A program made the position numbers and the translations under genes. DNA of 64,000 bases, from NCBI RefSeq assembly GCF_000715075.1, contig NC_134089.1, positions 66,880,697-66,944,696 on the forward strand, given 5' to 3'. How positions within the stretch are numbered: the first letter of the stretch is position 1; each line of letters begins with the position of its first letter. Origin of the DNA: Nicotiana tabacum. Lineage: Eukaryota; Streptophyta; Magnoliopsida; Solanales; Solanaceae. The notes beneath the pieces were generated by a model that had not been told where the DNA came from, searched no databases, and saw only the letters and a program-made list of their open reading frames with translations. Below, piece by piece: positions 23,960 to 36,259 of the stretch.

Positions 23960-26104
23960 TGGGGGTGTTACAAAATATGTACAACACGGGAGTAATCCAT
24001 AAGAGAAAGTATAATTTTCGCGTCTAATCAAGTAGCACACCAAGTTTCTAGAATAGCCAGGCTCGATACTCCATGCAGGTCTAGTCTCAGGGTAAAATAT
24101 AAATTAAAGCATTTAAATAGGTAAGAATAACTCAAGTAGAACAGTTAAAGTAAGGTGTGAGTCTAAGTCTCCCCGGACATAATCAAGAATCTAGCATATA
24201 CGGACGCTCATCACCCCATAATGCATAACATGTAGCAAATATAGTACCTATGAGGGTAAATTCCCTCTTACAAGGTTAGACAAGAGACCTACCTTACTCC
24301 GAAATCCAATAATCAGCTTTAGCGCCTCTCTAACATCTCAAACCAATGTCAAATGATCCAAAACTAGCCAATGCACGGGCAAACAAATCAAAATATACTA
24401 AAACTCATAATTGAACAATTAGAAACAATCCTCAACCCACCACGAAAGTCAGTATAAGTCAATCTCAGGCCCACACACCCAGATTTCAAAAACATTTGAA
24501 GATAAAATATTACCCATAATACAACAACAACAACAACAACAATAACAACCCAGTATAATCCCACTTAGTGGGGTCTGGGGAGGGCAGTGTGTACGCAGAC
24601 CTTACCCCTACCCTAGGGTAGAGAGGCTGTTTCCAAATAGACCCTCGTCATCCTTCCCTCCAAGAACTTCCCACCTTGCTCTTGGGGAGACTCGAACTCA
24701 CAACCTCTTGGTTGGAAATGGAACTCGAATATATAATTTATTCCAAATTTCATGCCCAATTTCGTGGCCAAAATTCATAAATACCATTTCTAGGTATTTC
24801 TTCCAAAATCCCATAATTTATATTAATTTCCATGTTTAAATCCATATATACTCCATTTATTTAGCTCACAATATCTAAGAATCACTTACCTTGTGATAGA
24901 TGGTGAAAATAGCCCTCCAAATTCGCCCCAAAATCGGCTCCAAATGAGGGAAATGAGATGAAATGAGCTAAGGTCCAATTTTGCAACTTATAATCTTCCC
25001 ATTTGTTCCTTTTCGCGATCACAGAAGTACCCTCACAATCGCAAAGGCCAAATCTGCTACTACTAAAATTTCCTCCACATGATTGCGGAATGAACCTCGC
25101 AATCGCGGAGCATTGACCGCCCAAATCTACACATTCCCAAAAGACCAATCACGTTCGTGATAGCCAATTCCCGCCCAGCCCTAAGCCCCTTCTTCACGTT
25201 CGTGGTCACACAGACGCATTCACGAAGAGAAACCTGCCCAGTTACCCCCTCCACGCGTTTGCGCCCCCTAATCGCGTTTGCATAGAGCAAAAATTCATGG
25301 TATCTAGTTCCTTCTCCGCGTTCGCAACTCCCATGTCGTGTTTGCATAGCACGAACTCCAACAGCCCAAATCCTTCATCACAAACGCGTGCTTTCCACCG
25401 CATTTGTGAACAAGAAAATCAGAACCAACAACCAGCAGCAGCAAAATACTCAGACATTGTCCGAAACCACCCTGAAACACACCCCGAGACCACCGAGATC
25501 TCGTCCAATCATATAAACCAATCCCAATACCTTATACAGATTTATCCAAGGGTTCAAAATGCCACTAATAATATTAAAACCAAGAATCAACAATCAAAAC
25601 CCTTATCTTAACTTTCAAACTTCGCCAAACGCATCTGAATAATACTTAGACATTCCAGATGACGATCAAACTTCATACACAAGTTCCGATCAACTTAATG
25701 AACCTATACAAAGTCCTGGAACACCGCCCAATTTTTGATAACACTAAAGTCCACTCCAAGTCAAACTTAGTAAATTCAATAACCTTCAAAATGCATACTT
25801 CCGAGAATTAATATCGAATCACTTCTAGGCCACCCGATACTCAACCTGAATATATGTCAAAGTCCGAAATCACCTTACGAATCTATAATAACCTTTAAAT
25901 CTCAATTATAAGACCGTTTACTCAGAAGTCAAATCTTGGTCAACTCTTCCAACTTAAAGCTTCAGAATTAAGAATTACTCTTTCAAATCAACTTTGACTT
26001 CTCGAAAATCAAAATCACCTATACATAGAAGTCATAATGCATTAAGTGAATCTACTCAAGGTCCCAATCTGACAGATGGGAGTTAACAACCGTTCGATTC
26101 GTTA
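23960..26104 (-). repeat. LTR-like repeat block (probable Gypsy LTR), minus orientation
   Basis: The minus strand starts TGTAACGAATCG at 26104 and ends near 23960. The part 23960-24990 is clearly related to 26160-27300 on the opposite strand: shared phrases include CTTGGGGCGA-type, AAGGTAAGTGATTC, GGTAGGTCTC/GGTAAGTCTC and TGTCCGGG. The style (TGTAAC start, intergenic CG-rich segments naming neither gene nor domain) suggests a long Gypsy LTR of a Del/Tekay-like family; that assignment is from memory. A TS SINE interrupts it. It has no coding region. Confidence 0.5.
24522..24719 (-). mobile_element. TS SINE, near full length
   Basis: On plus it runs from (CAA)n through GTGGGGTCTGGGGAGGGCAG and AGAGAGGCTGTTTCC to GGGGAGACTCGAACTCACAACC. 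The reverse complement of the last part is GAGTTCGAGTCTCCCC, a tRNA-type B box, and the TTG-repeat tail is on the left, so the SINE is on the minus strand. LTR-like sequence continues on both sides. Confidence 0.88.
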
Positions 26105-26159
26105 CACCAAGACACAAATTCCATAAAACCAAAATAAAATTCCTTTGTAAGCCAAAATA

Positions 26160-27870
26160 TTTAGCATAATATCTTAAAGATAGGATTTTGGCTCATTTTA
26201 TCTCAAATCTTCCATTGGAGCCGAGCTTGGGGCGATTTGTGAAGGAGCTTTTTCGTCATCCTTCACTAGGTAAGTGATTCCTTCACATTTTAAGTTAAAT
26301 ACATGAATTATATATGGATTTGAACATGAAATTGGTGGAAATTGTGAGATTTTGAAGAAAACCTAAAAATTGGTATTTTTGGATTTTGACCACGAAATTG
26401 GACATGGAATTTGGAATAAATTATATATTTGAGTTTATAATGTTATGGATAATGGTTATCTTCGAAATTTTTTCAAATCCGGGCAAGTGCGCCCGAGGGT
26501 TGCTTTATCGACTTTTCGAGTGGAATTGGAAATTTATCTAAATTGATTTGTTATGAGTATTAGAGTATATTTTTATTGGTTTACACATTGTTTGACTAGT
26601 TTTGTAGTGATGGGCATCGGTTTGAGGTGTTAGAGGGGGTTTGGAGCCAGTTATGGAACTTCAGAGCAAGGTAAGTCTCATGTCTAACTCTGTAAAGGGG
26701 AAATTACCCCTAGGTGATGTACTTATTATGTGCTACTTGTTGTGGGAGCTACGTATGCACGAGGTGACGAGAGTCCGTACGTAGCTAGATTCATGTTATT
26801 GTCCGGGTAGACTCAGGTTCATGCCATGCTATAATTGTACTATTTGAGTTGCTCTTGCCTATTAAATTAGTTTACTTCACATACTACTTGATACTAGACG
26901 TGCGTAGAGTGATAGACTTGCTATTGTAGAGGTTTCTCGAGTTTCATGATTAGTTGCGGAATAATTGTGTTCCTCTTACGGATTTCTTCCGTGTTATGCA
27001 TTTTTATCGAAAGTTTTTTTTTCCTTAAAATTATAACTCATACATTTATTCATGAGTAAGGTCAAAGACCCGTTAAAGCTTCTTATTCTAATGGGATCGG
27101 GTCTTTCGCCTCGGCAGGATTATGTACCACACTCTCATGGGAGCAGATTATTCACCTCGGTAGTATAACGGATGCATCTATGGTTCTTGTCATTCGACCC
27201 TCGGTAGTGCACATATTATGATATGATCGAGCCGTACGCCTCAACATTTCTATAAAATACTCTCATGGAAATCATGCGTAATATTTAACAAGAAGTCAGT
27301 GTATCTATGAGTCTTCCTGATTTGAATTATGACGACCTATCTAGTGAGGTCCATTATATATATACACTTCGATTGAGGAGGTAATTGCTAATTGAAAGCT
27401 TGAGCCTATTGTAGAGAGGAGGATTGTATCACATATTTACATATGTTTATTCCGTTTGTTAGCTCTGGCCAATATCTGTTTACTTTTTATTGTATATGTC
27501 TTATTGGACCACTAGTAAGTGTCGATGTCGACCCCTCGTCACTACTCCTCTAGGGTTAGGCTAAATACTTACTGGGGTACGCGTTGATTTACATACTCAT
27601 GCTGCACTTGCTGTATATTTTTCTGCAAGTACGTATATGTCGGGTGGTCTTTTGGGCGCAGAGGCGCGGCTATTGCGGGGACTCACCAGGAGCTGCATTT
27701 CATGTTACGATCCGCAACCTGCAGAGTTTCCATTAGAGTTATTTACATTCTCCTGACTAATTTGTATTCCAGACAGATGTTGTATTTTATTATACTTCCT
27801 AGTTGATTCACATGCACTTGTGACACCAGGTTTTGGGAGTGCTTACGGGTTATTTATTATTGTAGTTTGT
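26160..27870 (+). repeat. LTR-like repeat block, plus orientation
   Basis: Related to 23960-24990 in inverted orientation, but it begins in the middle of the repeat, so it is truncated at its 5' side. It then runs through typical LTR sequence to about 27870, where Copia RT sequence starts abruptly. No ORF is supported. Confidence 0.5.
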
Positions 27871-27872
27871 GA

Positions 27873-28471
27873 GAATCCCCGAAGGATTTAAGTTTCCTGA
27901 AGCACATAAAAGTTCAAGGGAAACTTGTTCAATAAAGCTTCAGAAATCCTTATACTGATTGAAGCAATCAGGAAGGATGTGGTACAATCACCTTAGCGAG
28001 TATTTGTTAAAGGAAGGGTACAAAAATGACCTTATTTGCCCTTATACCTTTATTAAGAAGTCTGGATATGAATTTGTCATCATAGTTGTGTATGTTGATG
28101 ACTTGAATATCATTGACTCTTCTAAAGATCTTCCAAAGGCTGTAGAGTGTTTGAAGAAAGAATTTGAAATGAAAGATCCGGTAAGATAAAATTTTGTCTT
28201 GGCCTACAAATTAAGCATGTAACAAATGAAATTTTTGTCCATCGATCAACATATATTTAAAAGGTTTTAAAGCGATTTTACATGGATAATGCACGTCCAT
28301 TGAGTACCCCAATGGTTGTGATATCGCTTGACATAAATAAAGATCCATTTCAGCCTCAAGAAAATGACGAAGAACTCGCTGGTGATGAAACTCCATATCT
28401 TAGTGCAATTGGGGCACTAATGTATCTTCCTAACAATACCCGACCAGATGTTGCTTTTGCAGTAAGCTTAT
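27873..28471 (+). pseudogene. Copia RT fragment, left half of split element
   Basis: The plus strand reads IPEGFKFPEAHKSS, SIKLQKSLY, a stop in place of Gly, LKQSGRMWYNHLSEYL, then VVYVDDLNII (RT active site near 28096), and later LSTPMVV, YLSAIGALMYL and NTRPDVAFAVSLL. These are the C-terminal Copia RT motifs. It ends at the target site of the Ogre-like element and continues at 45785. The protease, integrase and N-terminal RT are absent. A frameshift lies near 28190. Confidence 0.88.
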
Positions 28472-31400
28472 TGTGAGCATGTAATTTTTTCCCTATATGA
28501 ATTACTCTCACAAATTCAAAACAAAAATAATTTTTTCATTGTTTGCAATTTTGTGGATTTTTGTGGCATTTTTTGTTATTGTATGTGCATGTTTGTCTTA
28601 TTTAATTAATGAAAAATACAAAAAAATATGTTGCATTTGCATTTAGGATTTAACTTTACACTTTTAGGAATTAATTAGTAATTAAGTTGTTTTATAAAAG
28701 GAAAATCACAAAGAAAGAGTTTAATTTGCACTTTTTAATTTTAATTTTGATTTCGAGTAGTTTTCTCTTAATTTGCTTGTTTAATTAATGGTGATAATTA
28801 GTATTTAGGTTTAATTAGTGTTTTGATAGGTTAATTAGATTTTAGGATTTGATTTAGATTTTAATTTAATTTTGGAAAAAAGAAGAAGAAAAGAATTTTT
28901 GGAAAATTGATTTGAAATAAGGAAAAGGAAATGAAGAGATAGAAATTTGGGTTGCTGTAAGTTAATTTACCCAGGCCCAATGACTTCCCCTCCAAAACCC
29001 AGCCAACCCAACCCATATTCCACCCTGACCCGGTCTGTTCCCCCACTAAACAAAACGACCCCGTTTAGATAGCCTAATCAGATCTCAGTCGTCTATGTTA
29101 TCTGATCTAACAAACGGGAACTGGGGGGGGTTTAATATATAAGTGTCTGAAATGTGACCCCCCCATCAAACTCGTCTCCTTCACCCCTCAGAGACTTCAA
29201 ACCCTAATAGCCAGTCGCCCTGAAATCTCACCACCATCCGGTGGCGGCGCCACCCCTGTTCACCACCAAATTAACACCCTAGGACCCCTTCCCTCCCCTA
29301 ATTCCGAATACTAACTCCACTTCTCTCGAATCACTCTAGAATCCCTCGAGTTTTAGATCGAAGGGATGAACCCTAATTCCCAAATAGTTCCTGATTCGAG
29401 TTTGTTTGAAGATTTGGGCCTATTTTGATGTTATTCGTGTGTTCTTATTAAGAACACACGATTAATATCATAGTTGGCCGGAAAATACGAGAAGTTGAGG
29501 ATTCAGACTCCTTTCCTCATTTGCTTGAGTCTTAGTAGGTATTTTCTTTTTTTCTTTTCAGTTTAATCTAGCTTTCATTTTTCTTTTTCTATTTCTCTGC
29601 ATCTGTTTCTTCTCCTAGATTTCTTTTTCATTTTTTTGTTTTCCAGAATTTTTATATTTGTTTTTTGCTCATGTATGATTAGTCCTACATTTGTTTTAGT
29701 ATTATTAGCCTGTTAATTAACTGAGTTTACCAATTTAGTTAGTTCTAGTCAGTAAACTGTTTAGCTTAGATTTTAATGGCTGCCATGTTTGCATGCTTCT
29801 GGTACTCCAAACTTTAATTGGGCCAATTGTTTGTTTGGGTTTTAGGATCTCTGACCCATTTAGAAGCGAAGGGTATCTCGTTCACCTAGTTAACTCACTA
29901 GGTTTTGAAGGGTAATAAACAGGGGTATGGGGGTAATTTGGGGTAATTAGGTAGGGGAATCTATTTGTAACTTCTTGGGAAGCTTCTAGGAAGCTGGGGA
30001 GGGGACTGTCTTGCAAAACTGAAAATTGGACTAAGGGTAGTTAAGCTAAAATGAAAATTGGAGGAGGGTAGAAGGGCAAATCTAATTTCCCTAGTGCTGC
30101 CCTATTCCCTTGCCTATAAAGGCACATTTTCTTTTTATTCAAGAGGGGTGAAGAGATAAAAATTTAGAAAATCCAAAAATGGCTAAAAAAAATTCATAAA
30201 ATCTATTGTTCCATTGGTCTTTGATCTCATTCTATAAATTTGTCTTTTTCTGAAGTTGTCAATGATTCACCTGGGGTAAAAGATGGCTTAGTTTGGTTTT
30301 TCAAATACTGATTTTGAGCTGAATTTGGTGTTTGGAGTCTTGTTTCAATTCGAGTTTGGGGAAGATAAAAATTCTGGAAATCAAACGGCTAAAAAAATAT
30401 TGTTCTATTGCTTTCTTCTACAATTTTGAAGATATTCAATCTATGAAGAACTCCTCTTTTACCTGGGTGAAAAAATAGTTTACAGAGTGAAGTTGGTTGA
30501 ATTTTTAGAGGCTGCTTGATTGAGTCTTACTGCTAATTGTTGTTGTTGTATCTACTAGATTGGTTTGGTTTTAAAATCATTCTAAAGGTCATTTATTCCG
30601 ATTTGTTGTAACAGGTACATTCTCGAATCCTTGCAATGAAAATGTAAATGTTGAATGAAAGATGGTGTTTCAATGTCGAATTTCAGCTCCCTTTCCAAAG
30701 TCTGATCTTAGAATTCTTGTTAGATGTCTGCAATTTTAATTGAATTTGGTGTTGTCATGTAGTAGCTTGTAACTATAAAGTTTGGACTTTCATTTTTTCA
30801 GTAGCTTTATGTATATTGGAATGAATTTTCAGCTTTGTAGTGAGGGTCTGATGGCATGATATAGTCGTGTTTGACAATAACTTCATGTCTAAATTGCTCT
30901 TAGGGATGCTAAAATGATATTGTTTGGTGCGATTTGGGAAGTGGTGCAGAAAGTAGGATGTTTAGATAATTGATTTAAGTATGAATGTTTGAAAGCAAGC
31001 ATGATTATTTGATTAGAGTTTCGGTGACTACAAATTTATAGTGTTGCAATGGTTATCATTTGGATGTGTTTGACTTAAAACGGTTTGGCTGGAGGGTCAT
31101 TCTAATTCTGTAGGGCATACTGTCAGTTTTAAGAGAGGTTCATGAATTTCTTCAACCTTTTGTCTTGTTTGTGAGATTTTAATCAATCATATGGCAACAT
31201 TAGTTTTTGGTTTGCAAATACGAAAATCCCCCCTCTTTTGTTTGTATTCTCATTTCTATGCCTACATCAGTTTTGTTTGCTTCTTTGGTTAATGTTTTCC
31301 TCCTCGTTGTACTCTTCTAATCAGTAATGTTATCCTGTTATCATCACATTTTGAATTCTGTTTGCTTTTTGTTATTCTATGGGTTCGATATGCGACCCAT

Positions 31401-32377
31401 TTGATATTCGACTTGAGCTTGCCTCATGAGAGTTGGGCTTTCCGCTTGGGCTTAAATGAAATTTGTTGCGGATCCTAGCACTCTGCGCCATGGTGATTCC
31501 ATTGAGTCATTGGGCCTCGTTTCAAGCCAAGTTAAATTCTGGAAGTGGTATAGAATGGACCTCACTTAGTCTTAATTTTAGACTCCCTTTTAATTAAAAC
31601 TATGTCTCCTTTGGTTTTTCTAATTAGCAGGTCCTTGTAGTTAATTGAGGTGTGCTATTTAAAACAAATAATTTATGGCCCTCCGAAATTTAGTTTGAAT
31701 TCCCTTTTAAGAATTGGAATTAAGGTGCGCCGCGCCAAATAAAATCTCAAATGTGTGGCCTTCATTTAATTATTTCTTTTAAAATCCTTAGAATTCGTGG
31801 CGTGCCATTTAGCAAATTTTACCTGGCCCTCGCAAAGTTAAAAACGTGTAGTTGCTTTAGGCGCATTATTTTAATAATATTACCTTCCTAAACTCGGGTG
31901 CGCATTTCATGTGATCCAAATCCAAATCTTAACAACGTCAAATAGAATATGTCTCAGACTGCGGGTGCATTTCATATGGCGCGGTCAAAAGATGTGTTTT
32001 GGGTGACGTTGAAATCTTCCTTAAAAATGAATAAAAGCGGTTATAAAGTTAAAATGCACATAGGTTCAAAATGTTCTAAAATCAGATAATAGGCCAATAA
32101 TAACAGTTGAGCGACCGTGCTAGAACCATGGAACTCGGGAATGCCTAACACCTTCTCCCGGGTTAACAAAATTCCATACCCGGATTTCTGATTCGCGGGC
32201 TGTAATACAGAGTCAATCTTTTCCTCGATTCGGGATTTGAACCGGTGTCTTGGGACACCATAAATTTCCCAAGTGGTGACTCTGAATCTTTTAATAATAT
32301 AACCCCATTTCGATTGCCCTTTAATTGGAAAAACTCCTTTATACCCTTTCAGGGTGTAGGAAAAAGGAGGTGTGACA
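28472..32377 (+). repeat. 5' LTR of the Ogre-like element
   Basis: 3906 bp, ending AAGGAGGTGTGACA, with the partner at 41876-45784. The two can be followed side by side over their whole length with scattered substitutions and small indels, a few percent by eye. It contains no ORF of note. Confidence 0.92.
29136..29143 (+). promoter_or_regulatory. TATA-like box in the 5' LTR
   Basis: TATATAAG follows a G-run and precedes a C-rich leader (29157 onward), which looks like a core promoter. A second candidate, CCTATAAAGGCA, lies near 30112. The partner LTR keeps both (about 42558 and 43518). Which one is used cannot be told from sequence. Confidence 0.4.
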
Positions 32378-32381
32378 GCTC

Positions 32382-32420
32382 TGGCGACTCTGTTGGGGAT
32401 CGAACCCAGAATCTCTGGTT
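32382..32420 (+). other. Primer-binding site, tRNA-Arg type, extended
   Basis: Four bases after the LTR begins TGGCGACTCTGTTGGGGA, complementary with two mismatches to the 3' end of plant tRNA-Arg(ACG) as I remember it. The match to the tRNA complement continues through GAACCCAGAATCTCTGGTT to 32420, about 39 nt in all. Confidence 0.75.
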
Positions 32421-33513
32421 CAGGGTTCAAGAATTCGAGCTTAGATGAATTGTTGTAGTTGGCATTATCCATTATCTGATTTTGGTACATGTTTGGGCCT
32501 AATGTGCTAATTATTGCTTTTACTGCTTTGATATTATGTGAACTGTATATAAACTGCTACGAAACCCCTCCTCTCTCTGAGTCTTCTAAATCATGGAGAA
32601 GTGTGCACTTCGTGTGACTTCTCTTCTATTAGAGTCGTATCCTAAATTTAGAACGAGGTTCGGACAAATCGCAAAGCCGGTGAAGCTTCTGTATTCCCGG
32701 TACGCTGCCCCCCCCCCCGGCTCGAGCTGTCCGCTCGGGTAAGCCGAGTCTAGAACAACAAACCCAGGTTTTCAAACCTAGTATAATAAGACCTCATGTC
32801 GGATCCCTAGTAGGAACGTTTGTTTGCATCACGTGCATTTGACTTTGGAGACTCAACACAGGGGTTGGGTCTGTCTAGGACAGGTGTACTGAAAATGAAA
32901 AAAACCATCATGATGCATCTTACTTGCTACTTGTGCATTCATTTGCTTCGGATTTGCATGTTGACCGGCTTATAGGGGAAAAGTTGAGAGAAGGGAAGTC
33001 AATGTGAGGGCCGAGAGAGATAATTGCCTGTTTTTGAAAAATCGATGTCCAAAATATACTGAAACTCTGACGAAATTTTGAAGAAGAATTTTTTTTGTTT
33101 TAAAGAGAAATAGTTGGTTTTTTTCAAAATTGCCCGAACTACGCCAGTTTGATTCTCACCGGATGTGAGATACATAGGCAACCCTCATCGGGTCTAACTT
33201 CCTTTTTTGCAAAAATAGCCCAAAAAGAACAAAAATTTTTATGTTTATTGAAAATAAGTAAAGTGATGTCATTCTTGTCAAAAAATAGCCGAATGTCCCT
33301 CAAAAGGGCGCCGGAAGGCTGTTTTTGCAAGAACAACCACCTTTAGTCATTTTTAAATGTTTTGGCTGGTTAGCCGACACAGCCTTAAAATCTTCGTTTT
33401 CAAAGTGCTGAAAGGCCGTATTGGCAAAGCCGGATATTTTTGTGAAAATTTTGAAAAGAAATGGTCATTTTTCTTGAGTCATAATTTTCTTTTAATGAAA
33501 ATCACCCTAATAA
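32421..33513 (+). other. 5' untranslated leader of the Ogre-like element
   Basis: No convincing ORF. It contains a C-run (32708-32718) and, at 33136-33194, the first copy of a ~60-bp module that recurs three more times in this element. Confidence 0.55.
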
Positions 33514-35559
33514 ATGTGCAGGATGAGCACAACTCAAAATGAACCTTTCTCAGTCCGTAAAGAGGTCCCTTTGGAGCTACATATGTGGTGGCATGATTTG
33601 GGGGACGACAGCAGGAAAGTTGTGACAAAAGCGTTGGGTGGTCTTATCGGGCTCTTGAAGGTTAAGCCAAGAAAGGACGTGATTGAGGCCTTGATACCAT
33701 TTTGTGACCCAGCACATAATGTATTCCACTTTGCTAATTTTGAGTTAACTCCTACACTGGAAGAGATAGCAGGCTACACCGGTTTCGATGGGAATCTTAG
33801 AAATCAATACCCGGTGGCACCTAGAACAGTAACCCCTCACAAATTTTTGGATTTCTTAAGCATCACTCGGGACATCCGAGATGGAAATTTGGCCAAAGGA
33901 TTTTGTACCTTCTATTTTTTGTATCGACATTACGGGAATCCCCGTGGCTTCGAGACACCAGATACCGGTCTTACTCATGCGGGAAACCAAGATAAGTGGG
34001 AAGCTCAGAGAGGATTAGCTTTTATAATGGCGTTCTTGGGTATTTTGATCTGCCCCGGAAAAGATGGGAATATAGAGTTGGGGCTCGTGGGGATAGCTGA
34101 CTTTATGATGAAAAGGGCAAATGGAACTATAGTGCCGATGATTTTGGCAGAAATTTACCGACCTCTGACCCTTTGTCGAGAAGGGGAAAAGTTCTTTGAA
34201 GGGTGCAATATGTTGTTACAATTATGGATGGAGGAACACCTTTGCCACCGTCCGGGATACTTGAATTGTGGTGTGACTGGCCTCGAGTGCATTGAAAAAC
34301 ATGAAAAACAGGTAGAAGGTTATGAGTTGTCGGATGGTACAGAAGCATGGCATGCCCACTTGAGATCCTTGACTGCAAACAAGATCGAATGGACGTTTTG
34401 TTGGCTCTCGATCAGTGAAGTAATTTATATGTCGGCTGAGGTATGTTTTCTGATATTGATGGGTCTTCGGAGTATCCAGCCTTATGCCCCACACCGAGTC
34501 AATTAGGCCGATACCAGACCATCCCACACGATGAGGATTTGAGTCGGCAGGTTATTGAGTTGGAACCAAAAGCTGTTTTTCCAGAAGAAAAAGTGCGTCG
34601 GATTTGGCATCAGTGCAGATTCTTAGAGCGTAGAACTCAAGTACGAGATCTATCCAAAGGCGAGGTGGAGCCTAGTTACACTGCATGGTATGGTAAAATA
34701 TCCTGAGTTCATCAGGAGCCCGAAAGGCCTGCAAAGAGACCCCATGTCCAACAATTTACCGATGGAGCACAAGTGCAATGGGACTGGTTGACCAAAGAAA
34801 ACGAGTACAGGGCTACCATAAGCAAGTTGGAAAGGCAAGCCAGTTTGAAAATGGTTTGCAAGCCGTCGCAGATGAGGGGGGAAAGAAAAAACTAACTCAA
34901 GAAAATGAAGCCCTCAAAGCTCAAAGATGAAAATAGCTGCTAGAAACCCGGAAAGAAGTCAAGCGGATGAAAGGCTTATAAGCAGTCTAAAAAAGAAAGC
35001 CCTTGAGTGTCAAGATGACCTAGAAAAGTTTGAGGCCAGTCTGGCGAAAGTTCGGGCTCAATTGGCGGAAAATGAAAAAGGTCAGACACAGTTTGTGCAA
35101 CAATTGAAGAGAAAGTATGAAGGGATAATCACCAGCCTGAAAATAAAAGTAACTACTCATGAGAATGAGGCAGCCAAGCAGGCTAAAAATTTCAAAGCTG
35201 ATAGGGAACACTGTTATGATTTGATGGCTCAGATGGAGGAAGAAATACAACAGTTGCAAAATCAACACCTCCACGATACTCAGGTGTTAGAAGCCCAGAA
35301 TCAACAGGTCAAGCGTCTGCTTCAGGAAAATGGTAGAATCCGAGAGCGGGTCAGAGCCATTGCCGACTACATTGTTGTGAAATGCCAAGCATGTGAAGAT
35401 ATGACTCGCACCACTTTCTTCGGGGTAGTAATGACATTTGTCCGCCAGATAATAAGTGACTTGGAGAGGCTTCAAAGGGATCTTGCCTATAGGCCTGTGG
35501 TGAGACTGAATGATGTCCCGCGGGCCCCAGGAGCATTTGAGGCGTTGATGTATTCATGA
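33514..35559 (+). pseudogene. Ogre-like ORF1 (plant mobile-domain-like, coiled coil), broken
   Basis: The first piece (33514-34506, 330 residues) starts with ATG just after TAA and has the N-terminal domain with WWHDLGDDSRK, FELTPTLEEIAGYTG, HPGYL-like and EWTFCWLSISEVIY motifs, as in the uncharacterised protein preceding gag in Ogre elements and related to plant mobile-domain proteins. The frame shifts near 34500 into 34443-34706 (QLGRYQTIPHDEDLSRQ), meets TGA at 34704, and resumes after another shift at 34927-35559. That piece is a long Lys/Glu-rich coiled coil ending in FVRQIISDLERLQRDLAYRP. The intact ancestor would be about 680 residues. Its function is not known; a role in particle assembly or targeting is only a guess. 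Confidence 0.75.
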
Positions 35560-35775
35560 TTTTTACTCGAGTCTGTATTTTCTTTTTGTTGGAGTTTGTT
35601 AGTTTATTTTCGAGTCTGTGTTTTCATCTTGCTATTGGAGTCTGTTACTTTCCTTTTTGAGTCTAATGGTTTTTATGGTTAAAATTCAGTAGGATGAGTC
35701 GTTGTAATCAAAACACGTTATTTTTATGAAGAATTTGAAAATCCCAAAATATTTTATTATTTATTTTTATCCCCA

Positions 35776-36075
35776 AGAACTATGCTCGGTCTGATTCATG
35801 CGGGGTTATGATACCTAAGCAATTTCCATAGGATTCGACCATAACCAAAAGAAAAAAAAAGATAAAAGAAGAGAAAAAGAGAGGAAAGACAAAGAAAAAA
35901 AACAAGGAAATAAAAGAGAGAAAAACAAGAAACCATGGGGAGGAAATAATGGCAAAACAAGAGAGAGAAATGAGAGGATAAAAACAAAGAGAAATCAAGC
36001 ATAGAAAGGCATGAGTGAAAAGAAAGGATAAGAAGTTGCAAATAGAAATAAGGAAAAGCCGGGATGACTCAAGCA
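35776..36075 (+). repeat. Module copy 2 and homopurine tract
   Basis: 35777-35840 is the second copy of the ~60-bp module. It is followed by about 220 bases that are nearly all A and G on plus (35845-36060). The complementary Phe/Leu/Ser-rich ORFs are artefacts of this composition. Confidence 0.6.
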
Positions 36076-36259
36076 ACCGATCAAATGCATAATAGAAACG
36101 GTTAACTACTTAGGTGCATTCATTCCCCAAATGTGTGGTTGCCTATCTGTTAAGCTCTAATCACTAACAAGTTTGTTGTTGACAATTCAACATAGAAATG
36201 TGGTTGGCTTGTGGTTCCCGAAGTAGTAACTCCTCTCCGCAACATAAATTCAAAAGGCA

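Noticed and set aside
34127..34527. Minus-strand ORFs over Ogre-like ORF1
   Set aside because: Shadows of the plus-strand reading, with no recognisable motif.
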